Assembly (NCBI GenBank): GCA_031548885.1
Contig: JAVBQO010000003.1
Coordinates: forward strand, 1-64,000
Source of the DNA: JAVBQO01 sp031548885
Lineage (GTDB): Bacteria > Patescibacteriota > Saccharimonadia > Saccharimonadales > Saccharimonadaceae
DNA length: 64,000 nt
Direction: 5' to 3'
This document shows, one piece after another, positions 1-7,563 of the stretch. Under the pieces are notes generated by a model. That model was not told the DNA's origin. It was given only the letters and a program-made list of their open reading frames with translations, and did no database searches. The position numbers were made by a program, and so were the translations under genes. Numbering within the stretch: the first letter of the stretch is position 1; each line of letters starts with the position of its first letter.

Positions 1-36
1 TCGCGAGGCTCACCGGGGGTTCCGGGAGCCTCGCGA
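1..36 (-). terminator. GC-rich hairpin downstream of the orphan gene at 48-554
   Basis: An 11-bp perfect stem (1-11 pairs with 26-36, TCGCGAGGCTC and its complement) follows the stop codon of the minus-strand gene at 48-554. No T-run follows inside the window, so intrinsic termination is inferred. Very similar strong hairpins follow the other orphan genes in this window. Confidence 0.6.
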
Positions 37-47
37 CACGCAGATGG

Positions 48-554
48 CTACTCGACGACGCTTGGCCTGTCGCTGACGTGACGCAACCCAAACCTTGCGA
101 AACGACGGGTAGTACGCGTCTCATAAGATGTGAGCCGCATGCCATGTGTCCTAGGGTAGCAGGTTTCTGCTACTTTGGCTGCGAACTTGTCTGGAGTGAG
201 AATCACGTACGAGCCGTTGTACCGATCTCGCCTCAGTGCAGCTCCATCAGCGGACACAAAGTAAGCTGTTCCGCTCCCATTGCGCCCGATAAGGAACAAT
301 CGTCGGACAGCAAGCTTCAAGGTCTCACAGCCAGATTCGGTCTTGCAATCCACGCTAACGACGATTGCACCCGAGTACCCAGACCTGCGAAACCTACTCG
401 CGGCACGGTTCAGCTGAAGCTCGAGACGGCGCTCCATATTCTGGCGTGCCTTGCTCCTCGCAGCCTCAGAGTTGCTTGCACGCCGCATTCGCTTCTGCTC
501 GTTTCGCACTTTTCGCGTTTCGATAGCTCTGAGAGCCTCGCCGTTGTACGACAT
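48..554 (-). CDS. Hypothetical basic protein, orphan cassette
   Basis: A 168-residue protein of unknown function. I start it at the ATG at 552-554 because an AGGAAG ribosome-binding site lies just upstream and a strong promoter lies at 646-674; the open frame runs further upstream into lysS but that part is only antisense. The first 75 residues are rich in Arg, Lys, Glu and Ala and probably helical. The C-terminal half contains a hydrophobic strand (AIVVSVDC) and ends in a basic tail. The leader carries a small hairpin made of two opposed TTTCGCA/TGCGAAA copies (564-571 with 574-581) next to the ribosome-binding site. The gene is monocistronic and flanked by a hairpin at 1-36. No family recognised. 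Confidence 0.6.
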   Translation of the reverse strand: MSYNGEALRAIETRKVRNEQKRMRRASNSEAARSKARQNMERRLELQLNRAASRFRRSGYSGAIVVSVDCKTESGCETLKLAVRRLFLIGRNGSGTAYFVSADGAALRRDRYNGSYVILTPDKFAAKVAETCYPRTHGMRLTSYETRTTRRFARFGLRHVSDRPSVVE

Positions 555-645
555 CTCACTTCCTTTCGCAATCTTGCGAAAAAGTTTTCCGCAATGTACC
601 GCAACAGCCAACGCCATCTGGACGCCAGCCTCACTGCCTACGCAT

Positions 646-674
646 ATAATACTCATATAATGATATTTTGTCAA
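646..674 (-). promoter_or_regulatory. Strong sigma-70-type promoter for the gene at 48-554
   Basis: Read on the minus strand: TTGACA (669-674), a 17-base spacer, then TATTAT (646-651). This leaves a leader of about 85 bases before the ATG. Confidence 0.75.
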
Positions 675-723
675 ACCCTCCCGCCTGTACAACAACCACG
701 AAATCAGATAGAATGAAACAATC

Positions 724-2244
724 ATGGCTACATTGAAAGAACTGCGCGACGAACGGTTGCGAAAACTACAAGATTTGAAGGATTTGGGCGTCGACCCGTA
801 TCCGGCAGAATCGAACCGAACCGCAATGGCGGGCGATATTATTTCTGATTTTGAAAAGTTGGAAAACTCGATAGCAACAGTGGCCGGGCGGATCAAATCT
901 TTGCGAAAATTTGGCAAATTGGCGTTCATCGTACTACGCGACGCGACGGGCGAAATCCAGTTGTTTTTGCGTGCGGACGACGTGGCGGAGCTCGACGCTG
1001 CGAATTCCGGGATCGGCATGAAACAACTGAATTTGTTGGATCCGGGCGATTTCGTCGAAGCAACCGGCCCGATTATTCGCACGCAAACCGGCGAAATTTC
1101 GATCGGCGTGAAAACCTTGCGAATCTTGACTAAATCATTGCGCCCAATGCCGGCCGATCGCAACGGTTTCACGAACAAAGAAGAGCGCATGCGCCGCCGT
1201 TACGTCGACATGAACGTGAACAATGACGTATACCAACGCTATTTGCGAAGGTCGAAATTTTGGCAAGCCACGCGCGAATTTCTGTTGAAAAACGGTTTCG
1301 CCGAGATCAATATCCCCGTGCTAGAACAAACGACTGGCGGAGCCGACGCGAACCCGTTTGTGACGCACATGGACGCGCTTGACCAGGATTTTTATCTGCG
1401 AATTTCGCACGAATTGCCGCTGAAACGATTGCTGGGCGGCGGCTACGAAAAGGTTTTCGACATCGGTCCGCGCTTTCGCAACGAGAATTATTCCGACGAA
1501 CATCTGCCCGAACACGTCGCCATCGAATGGTATTGGGCGTACGCCGATTGGGAAAAAGGCATGCGATTTACCCAGGATTTTGTCTGCTATATTGCTGACA
1601 AAACGTGGGGAACGCGCAAATTCACGCTGGCGAACGGCATGGAAGTCGATTTGGGCGACGGCACCGATTGGCCACGCATCAGCTTTGTAGATATAATTCG
1701 CGAACGTTTTGGCATTGATGTTTTCGATACAACACTAGAAGAAGTCGGCGCCAAAATCCGCGAAAACAATATCGAACTGGAAAAAAGCGATTCGGTTGCG
1801 CGTTGCATCGACAAATTGTGGAAAAAAATTCGCGTCGAGATTCCGGGGCCAGCGTTCCTGGTTGACGTGCCGAAATTCTTGCAACCTTTGGCGAAATTGC
1901 AGCCGGACGACCGCCGTCTGAGCGAGCAATTCAATTTTCTACTGGGCGGGACAGAAGCCTGCAAAGCGTACAGCGAATTGAACGATCCAGTTGACCAATT
2001 GGGGCGATTCGTCGAACAGCAGAATTTGCGCGATTCGGGCGACGACGAAGCGATGATGCTGGACATTGATTTCGTCGAAATGCTGGAATACGGCATGCCG
2101 CCAGCGTGCGGGTATGGCCACAGCGAACGCATGTTCTGGATTTTCGAAGGCGTCAGCGGCCGCGAAGGCGTGCCGTTTCCGCAACTTCGCCATGAAATCG
2201 ACGAGGTAACGCGCGGGATTTATCCGGAAGTTAAATTTGATTGA
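724..2244 (+). CDS. lysS: Lysyl-tRNA synthetase, class II
   Basis: Charges tRNA-Lys with lysine in the cytoplasm. The 506-residue length is normal. The N-terminal OB-fold region (about residues 50-140, GRIKSLRKFGKLAF) is followed by the class II core: motif 2 with FRNENYSDEHLPEH and a C-terminal motif 3 that keeps the ATP-binding arginine in GYGHSER. Motif 3 is unusual, since bacterial LysRS normally has GxGxGxDR. A TAGAAT -10 box at 709-714 lies only nine bases before the ATG and no ribosome-binding site is visible, so the mRNA is probably leaderless or nearly so. The identity as LysRS rather than another class IIb enzyme rests on overall similarity and is likely. Confidence 0.9.
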   Translation: MATLKELRDERLRKLQDLKDLGVDPYPAESNRTAMAGDIISDFEKLENSIATVAGRIKSLRKFGKLAFIVLRDATGEIQLFLRADDVAELDAANSGIGMKQLNLLDPGDFVEATGPIIRTQTGEISIGVKTLRILTKSLRPMPADRNGFTNKEERMRRRYVDMNVNNDVYQRYLRRSKFWQATREFLLKNGFAEINIPVLEQTTGGADANPFVTHMDALDQDFYLRISHELPLKRLLGGGYEKVFDIGPRFRNENYSDEHLPEHVAIEWYWAYADWEKGMRFTQDFVCYIADKTWGTRKFTLANGMEVDLGDGTDWPRISFVDIIRERFGIDVFDTTLEEVGAKIRENNIELEKSDSVARCIDKLWKKIRVEIPGPAFLVDVPKFLQPLAKLQPDDRRLSEQFNFLLGGTEACKAYSELNDPVDQLGRFVEQQNLRDSGDDEAMMLDIDFVEMLEYGMPPACGYGHSERMFWIFEGVSGREGVPFPQLRHEIDEVTRGIYPEVKFD

Positions 2245-2306
2245 AAACAAATGCTGCGATGCGTCACTTTCGCGCCACCCAATAGCCATAAACCATCGGA
2301 GGAAAA

Positions 2307-2720
2307 ATGAAAAAAGTTGAAACCCTGACACGAATCGCGCTGGTTCTGATTATGATTTTCAGCCTGTTCGCGATAATTTTGCAGATCACAAACGAACGCA
2401 CCAACGCGCTAGAAACGACGTACGAAATCATCACGTTCAGCGTCGGCATCATCGCGCTGACAATCGCTGTTTTGCAAGGTTTGTCGAACGCCAAAACCAC
2501 GCGCGAATTGAACCGCATGGCACGCGAAATTTCCGAATCGGTCAAATTCCTGCGTGTCATTGATGTCGACACCGACGACATTATGCATCAAATTGCCGAA
2601 AACAATATTTTGGATCACCGGATTTTGCAAGCTTTGCACGACAATGGCATTGGCGAAAACGACGAAAATCGGCAGATTATCGCCAAAAACATCGCCGACC
2701 ATTTGCGCAAAACTTCGTAA
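2307..2720 (+). CDS. Small two-helix membrane protein
   Basis: A 137-residue protein with two predicted transmembrane helices in the N-terminal half (about residues 8-27 and 40-60) and a charged, probably helical cytoplasmic tail. The start has a good GGAGG site six bases upstream. It sits between lysS and a DUF2207 protein, with only 20 bases before the latter. No family recognised; a low-affinity-iron-permease-like or DUF-type small membrane protein is possible but not supported by a motif. Confidence 0.7.
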   Translation: MKKVETLTRIALVLIMIFSLFAIILQITNERTNALETTYEIITFSVGIIALTIAVLQGLSNAKTTRELNRMAREISESVKFLRVIDVDTDDIMHQIAENNILDHRILQALHDNGIGENDENRQIIAKNIADHLRKTS

Positions 2721-2728
2721 AAATCAGG

Positions 2729-2740
2729 TATAATGACGGC
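2729..2740 (+). promoter_or_regulatory. -10 box giving a leaderless transcript for the DUF2207 gene
   Basis: TATAAT at 2729-2734 is followed by six bases and then the ATG at 2741, so transcription should begin at or within a base or two of the start codon. There is no ribosome-binding site. Confidence 0.65.
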
Positions 2741-4555
2741 ATGAAGAAAATTTTGGGAATCATTGCGAGTGTTTTCGCAGTTGTTTTTGTCGCCAGCATG
2801 CCGGCGCACGCCGCCGATTCATTCAGTTTCAAAAGCTTCGACGCTGACTACCATCTGACACGCGACGAAAACAACGTTTCGCATCTGACCGTCGACGAAA
2901 CGTTGGTCGCTCAATTTGATGACTACGGCAACAACAATCACGGCATCGAACGCGCATTGCCGCAAAAATACATGTTTTCCGGGTCAAGCCAAACCCAGTC
3001 GCACAGTTTCAATTTGCAAATCGACAGCGTCAACGACCAATACGCCACGCGAACCGAAAACGGCATGAAAATCATCCGCATCGGCAACCCCGACAAATAC
3101 GTTCACGGCGAAAAAACTTACCGAATCAGTTGGAGCGCATCGAACGTGACGCGAAATTTTGACGACGGCGATGAGTTTTATTGGGACGTCAACGGCGACG
3201 GCTGGTCACAACGATTTGATAGCGTGACGGCGCGTGTTCACATTCCGGCCGATCTGGTTTCGCAATTAAACGGCAAGATTTCGTGCTGGGCTGGCAGCTA
3301 CGGTTCGACCAGCAAAAATTGTCAGGTCACGGAAAGCGACGAGAACGGCGGCAGGATCTACACGTTCGCGTCGTCGATCATCGTCGGTTCCGGCGAAACG
3401 CTGACGTTCGACATCGGATTCAAACCGAACACATTTGCGAAACCGAAATTCGACCCGGCGGCGGTAACTGGACTTGACCAATCGACATTTTATTTGATAA
3501 GCGGTGCCATCATCACGCTGCTGATTGCCAGCGTTGTCATTTTGATTTTGGTCATCGCCAAAGGCCGGCCAGCCAAAACCGGCAAATCAATTATTCCGGA
3601 ATATTTGCCGCCGAAAGGCTTATCCGTGACCGAAGCTACGCAACTGTGGCCCAAAAGCGTCAAATTTTTCCCGGCGGCAATCATCGATTTGGCGGTGCGT
3701 GGCTACGTTCGGATCTACGAAGTCGAAGGCAAACGCCGCAAAAAACCCAAAGATTACGGCCTCGAGATCATGCGCATCGACGACGATTTGTTGATCGACG
3801 ACCGCGCGATTCTGAACGCCATTTTCGAGAACGTTCAGCCCGGCGAAACGCGCACCATGAAAAGTTTTCGCACCAACACCGCATCAGCCATGGAATTACA
3901 GAAAATCCCGCCGGCCGCGAAACAACGATTGTGGAAAGATTACGGCTACTACAAAACCACGATCAATTTCGGCGGCGGAATCATGTCGTTCGCAACGGTT
4001 TTGGTTTTCGGCTCGATCATTTGCGCCACAGCTTTGCAAAGTTGGCTGCCAGTGCTCGCCGTCATTCCGGCTATCGTTTTGTTCATCGCTGCGAAACTTT
4101 TCAACCCGCTCAGTTTGGACGGCCAAACGGCATTGGAATACCTGCGCGGCCTAGAAATGTACATGAAAATCGGCGAAGCAGAGCGGCTAAAAGTCCTGCA
4201 AACTCCGGCTGGTGCCGAAAAAATAACCGCGCTGGTCGGCTCCGGAAAACAGGAAGTTCAGGTCATCAAACTGTACGAACGCCTGATGCCGTATGCTGTG
4301 ATTTTCGGCATCACGAAACAGTGGTCAAAAGCCCTGCAGGTTCATTACGAATCCGATCCGTCGCTGGTTCCGTCGTGGTATTTGGGTGTCAATTTGGCAG
4401 CGTTTAGTGCGGCGAATTTCGCATCGGCTATTGACAACTTTTCGAGCGCCAGCTACGTTTCCGGCGCTGGTTCGGCCGCATCGGGCGGCAGCGGATTTTC
4501 GGGCGGTGGATTCGCCGGCGGTGGCGGGGGTGGCGGAGGCGGTGGCGGCTGGTAA
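2741..4555 (+). CDS. DUF2207 family membrane protein with glycine-rich tail
   Basis: A 604-residue envelope protein of unknown biochemical role. A signal peptide (residues 1 to about 24, ending AHA-AD) leads into a large extracytoplasmic beta-rich domain that includes FYWDVNGDGW, typical of DUF2207. A transmembrane helix lies near residues 248-272, followed by a cytoplasmic domain and a hydrophobic hairpin near 410-450. The C terminus ends in a run of glycines closing with Trp, also typical of this family. Its stop overlaps the start of the next gene by one base, so the two are co-transcribed. The -10 box six bases before the ATG suggests a leaderless mRNA. Confidence 0.85.
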   Translation: MKKILGIIASVFAVVFVASMPAHAADSFSFKSFDADYHLTRDENNVSHLTVDETLVAQFDDYGNNNHGIERALPQKYMFSGSSQTQSHSFNLQIDSVNDQYATRTENGMKIIRIGNPDKYVHGEKTYRISWSASNVTRNFDDGDEFYWDVNGDGWSQRFDSVTARVHIPADLVSQLNGKISCWAGSYGSTSKNCQVTESDENGGRIYTFASSIIVGSGETLTFDIGFKPNTFAKPKFDPAAVTGLDQSTFYLISGAIITLLIASVVILILVIAKGRPAKTGKSIIPEYLPPKGLSVTEATQLWPKSVKFFPAAIIDLAVRGYVRIYEVEGKRRKKPKDYGLEIMRIDDDLLIDDRAILNAIFENVQPGETRTMKSFRTNTASAMELQKIPPAAKQRLWKDYGYYKTTINFGGGIMSFATVLVFGSIICATALQSWLPVLAVIPAIVLFIAAKLFNPLSLDGQTALEYLRGLEMYMKIGEAERLKVLQTPAGAEKITALVGSGKQEVQVIKLYERLMPYAVIFGITKQWSKALQVHYESDPSLVPSWYLGVNLAAFSAANFASAIDNFSSASYVSGAGSAASGGSGFSGGGFAGGGGGGGGGGGW

Positions 4556-5613
4556 TGACATTCGATCCGACGCGCGACCCGATCACGATTGATTCCGACG
4601 CTGCGAAAAATGCCGTCGATCAAGTTTCGGCGCAGCTAGCCAAAACACAACCGGCTTATCAACGCGACGCAAAACGCATTATTGGCGGCTGGCTAGCGTT
4701 GGTTTTGTTTGCGATTTGCATGGGCGTTTTCATCGGCGCGATCGTCGCGTCGGTCGCGACGGACAACGACGAAGTGTTCACGCCGATTATCATCATCGCG
4801 GCGAACGCGGCATGGATTCTGCCGATCGCTGTTTTGGCCGCAACGCGCGACGGAACCAGCCCACGCATTCCAATGGAAAAAATCAGTCAGCTCGTCAGCG
4901 AAAAAGGCATCACGATTTCGCAAGCCAAGATGCGCCTAGAAGTCGAGTATGGCATTCCCAAAAGACCGCCGATTTCGGCTGCGAAAATTCTGGCCGGCTT
5001 TATCATTTTTGATCTGTTTTTCGCGGTTGGTTTCGTGGGTGCGTTTTATCCGCTGCGCAATACGTTTTTCGCGAATATGGACGCGGCAAATGGCGATTAT
5101 ATTGTGGCGACGCGGAACTTTATTTCTGAAATTTCGGAAAAGAAATCTGCCGAAAAGGTTGCCGATCCTGATATCAACTATTTCACCGACCGCGACCAAT
5201 TCCTGAACGATTATCAATATTTGACCGCGAAAATTCCCGGCGACCGCGCCACCGAAATCGTCGCGCATGACAACTTTATTTCGATCGAAGCACCGACGGC
5301 CGCAGGTGCCGACACGTTCGACAGCTATGTGACAATCGAAGGGAAATTCGTGCAACACCCAGCGACGGTTCAGCCGCGCGTCGCTGACGAATTCGATATT
5401 TCCGCACTCAATTTCGCGGCGATTTACGACCAAGTTGTCGCCATGATCGACGACGGCACGATTCCGGTCGACGTCACGAAAATCCATATTATCGCGTTGC
5501 TCGACGACGACACGCAGCAGCCGTATGCGATCGCGTATCTGTCAAATGACTACAAAACGCGCACGATTCACTTTGACATGAATGGCGATGTGACCAGCGA
5601 CGAAGTGCACTAG
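4555..5613 (+). CDS. Hypothetical membrane protein, partner of the DUF2207 protein
   Basis: A 352-residue protein whose ATG overlaps the upstream TAA by one base, so it is translationally coupled to the DUF2207 gene. Two hydrophobic helices lie at about residues 44-105 and a third at about 145-170. They bracket a short cytoplasmic loop containing an SHOCT-like segment (MEKISQLVSEKGITISQAK). The C-terminal half looks like a soluble extracytoplasmic domain. No enzymatic motif was seen. Confidence 0.75.
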   Translation: MTFDPTRDPITIDSDAAKNAVDQVSAQLAKTQPAYQRDAKRIIGGWLALVLFAICMGVFIGAIVASVATDNDEVFTPIIIIAANAAWILPIAVLAATRDGTSPRIPMEKISQLVSEKGITISQAKMRLEVEYGIPKRPPISAAKILAGFIIFDLFFAVGFVGAFYPLRNTFFANMDAANGDYIVATRNFISEISEKKSAEKVADPDINYFTDRDQFLNDYQYLTAKIPGDRATEIVAHDNFISIEAPTAAGADTFDSYVTIEGKFVQHPATVQPRVADEFDISALNFAAIYDQVVAMIDDGTIPVDVTKIHIIALLDDDTQQPYAIAYLSNDYKTRTIHFDMNGDVTSDEVH

Positions 5614-5671
5614 CCAAACGACGCGAAATCTGCGAAAATAGAACTTAGAATTTTACAAATTGCGAGAAATA

Positions 5672-6952
5672 ATGAAATATACTGTTAATGAACATGTTTT
5701 GAAAAGTGGCGGGCGCGGCCTAATCATCAACGTGCCAGACGCGCCAGTCATGAGCGCCCAGTTCCATTTTCGCGCCGGCTATCGCTACGTTCGCGACCAC
5801 CGCGAAAAATGGGAAACTGCCCACATCATGGAACACATGGCATTTGGCGCCAACAACGGCTTTCCGTCGCAGCAGGCTTTCGAAAAAGAATTCGCGAAAA
5901 ACGGTGCGATAAATAACGCTTACACAACCGACATTTCGCTGTGTTACACCGCCGGTTGCGCTGGGTTTGAATGGGATCGGATTTTGGATTTGCAAAAAAA
6001 CGTCGTCACGGCACCGCTGTTTATTCAGGATGAATTTGATTCGGAGCTGGATAATGTGCGGTCGGAATTGTCGGGCTATTTGGATGAACCGTTTCGCATG
6101 CTGTATCCGCGTGTCGAACATGAGTTGGGCGAGGACGCGCTGACTTATCCGCAACGGATTTCGCAACTTAGCAATATCACATTGTCCGACATTCGCGAGC
6201 ATTATCGTCGCACACACACGGCGGGGAATCTGCGATTTGTGGTGGCGGGCGATTTTTCGGGAAAGCTCGGCAAACTGCGCGATATTTTAGAGTCGTGGGT
6301 TTTGCCAGACGGCGATCGGCCGCCGCTGCCGGTTGACGAACTACACAGTTTCTCGCCGTTTGTGATCCGTCGCAAAGACGCCGGCAGTATCACGTTCGCT
6401 TGGACGATGAACGTGCCGCGACGACTATCCGACGACGAAACCATGGCGATGGACGCGCTGGACCACATTTTGACCGGCACATTATACTCAGGAATTTTTG
6501 GCGAAGCCCGCCGACGCGGCTTGGTCTACAGCATGTTTTCCGACACGTCGGCCAGCGAACACAATTCGTCGTGGGATTTTGGCGCCAAAGTCAACCACGA
6601 CAAAGCCGGCAGATTGTTCGACTTGATCGTTTCAGAATTGAAGCGCGTCCAAGACGGCGAGATTTCCGACGCCGAAATCGAATCCGCCAAAAGCTACGCG
6701 CTGGGCCGCCACCAAATGGGCATGCAAACCGTTGGGCAGGTTAGCGGCTGGCTGGCGAATCGCTACTTTTTCGACGGAAGAATCGAAGATTTCGACTCCC
6801 AGCCGGACAAAATCCGCGCCATCACCAAAGAACGTATCGTCGAAACCGCCCGCGAATTTTTCGCGACGAATTGCTGGGGGTTGGGGCTGTATGGCAATAC
6901 GGACAAGGCGACGGCGGATAAGTTGGGCGACAAGCTGGCGAAGTTGTTTTAG
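5672..6952 (+). CDS. M16 family zinc metalloprotease
   Basis: A 426-residue peptidase-like protein. The zinc motif HxxEH is intact (HIMEH), and the downstream third-ligand helix carries NVRSELSGYLDEP. The C-terminal R/Y pair of active M16 proteins is also present (RRRGLVYSMF). One M16 unit of this length resembles bacterial processing peptidases (PqqL/YmxG class) rather than the two-unit pitrilysins. I start at the ATG at 5672; an in-frame TTG four codons earlier is also possible. There is no signal peptide, so it probably acts in the cytoplasm on peptides or leader sequences. Confidence 0.85.
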   Translation: MKYTVNEHVLKSGGRGLIINVPDAPVMSAQFHFRAGYRYVRDHREKWETAHIMEHMAFGANNGFPSQQAFEKEFAKNGAINNAYTTDISLCYTAGCAGFEWDRILDLQKNVVTAPLFIQDEFDSELDNVRSELSGYLDEPFRMLYPRVEHELGEDALTYPQRISQLSNITLSDIREHYRRTHTAGNLRFVVAGDFSGKLGKLRDILESWVLPDGDRPPLPVDELHSFSPFVIRRKDAGSITFAWTMNVPRRLSDDETMAMDALDHILTGTLYSGIFGEARRRGLVYSMFSDTSASEHNSSWDFGAKVNHDKAGRLFDLIVSELKRVQDGEISDAEIESAKSYALGRHQMGMQTVGQVSGWLANRYFFDGRIEDFDSQPDKIRAITKERIVETAREFFATNCWGLGLYGNTDKATADKLGDKLAKLF

Positions 6953-6968
6953 TTCGCACCTCAAGTAC

Positions 6969-7000
6969 GCGTCATTCCGGGCTCCGACCCGGAATCCATG
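6969..7000. repeat. Palindromic intergenic repeat, family shared with 45975-46042
   Basis: An imperfect palindrome with ends GCGTCATTCCGGG and CCCGGAATCCATG. The same terminal sequences (CATGGATYCCGG and CCGGRATGACGC) bound a longer copy inside the gene at 45216-46574. This places both in one dispersed palindromic family. Confidence 0.65.
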
Positions 7001-7410
7001 TGATTTTGTAAATAGTTTAGACTAGCGGTTCAACCGTCGTATGGTTTCGCCATCGCCAGGCAATTCCTTTGCAACTTTTCAAAAAGTTGCCCAAAACCTT
7101 GCGAACAACCCAAAATCACGATGTAATTCACGTCCAGATTTCGCTGGAAGCTGCGGAACTCGGGCGAGTGCGTTTTCGCATTCTGCGAAAACTATCAATA
7201 TGTTTCGCCCTCAAACAGTCCTCGCTTCGGCAGGAAATTTGGATGTGAATCACTCGGATTTTGGGAGTTCGCCAACCGCCACTCCATCTGTTGCGAAAAC
7301 ATCTGCAGCCCGAGAAGTCTCTGCTTCTCGGCGCGAAGCCGTTTGAGCGGGAGGTGGAGAGGCAACGCTAGGACAGAATCAACCCGTGACAATTTCCGCT
7401 CAAAAACCAA
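7001..7410. other. Non-coding gap with several hairpins
   Basis: No convincing gene. It holds three perfect hairpins: 7071-7090 (9-bp stem GCAACTTTT), 7172-7192 (GTTTTCGCA, three-base loop, TGCGAAAAC) and 7310-7331 (CCGAGAAG stem). A 75-codon open frame on the minus strand (7195-7422) lacks a ribosome-binding site and known motifs. A decayed gene or an unrecognised structured RNA cannot be excluded. Confidence 0.5.
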
Positions 7411-7439
7411 TTGACAAATCATATCATAAATGCTATAAT
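7411..7439 (+). promoter_or_regulatory. Consensus promoter for the TraG/VirD4-like ATPase
   Basis: TTGACA (7411-7416), 17 bases, TATAAT (7434-7439): a perfect sigma-70-type match. Transcription should start near 7446, giving a leader of about 118 bases before the GTG at 7564. Confidence 0.85.
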
Positions 7440-7451
7440 TTCAAGCGTAAT

Positions 7452-7547
7452 CGGTGTCTGCGCGTCCAACTTAGCATTTGCGCATTCACCCCTGACATGA
7501 GATAATAAAATATGATGTTAATAAAACAATCAACCTCGCGCACACCG
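7452..7547 (+). promoter_or_regulatory. Possible long-range leader stem
   Basis: CGGTGTCTGCGCG (7452-7464) can pair with CGCGCACACCG (7537-7547) apart from a two-base bulge, closing about 70 bases of the leader of the ATPase gene just upstream of its ribosome-binding site. The function is unknown. Confidence 0.4.
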
Positions 7548-7563
7548 ACATCGAAAGGGCAGC

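Noticed and set aside
555..1190. Long minus-strand frame continuing the gene at 48-554 across lysS
   Set aside because: It is antisense to the conserved lysS N terminus; a promoter and ribosome-binding site place the real start at 554.
3646..4407. 253-codon plus-strand frame inside the DUF2207 gene
   Set aside because: Shadow frame rich in Arg/His with no ribosome-binding site; the overlapping DUF2207 frame has clear domain features.
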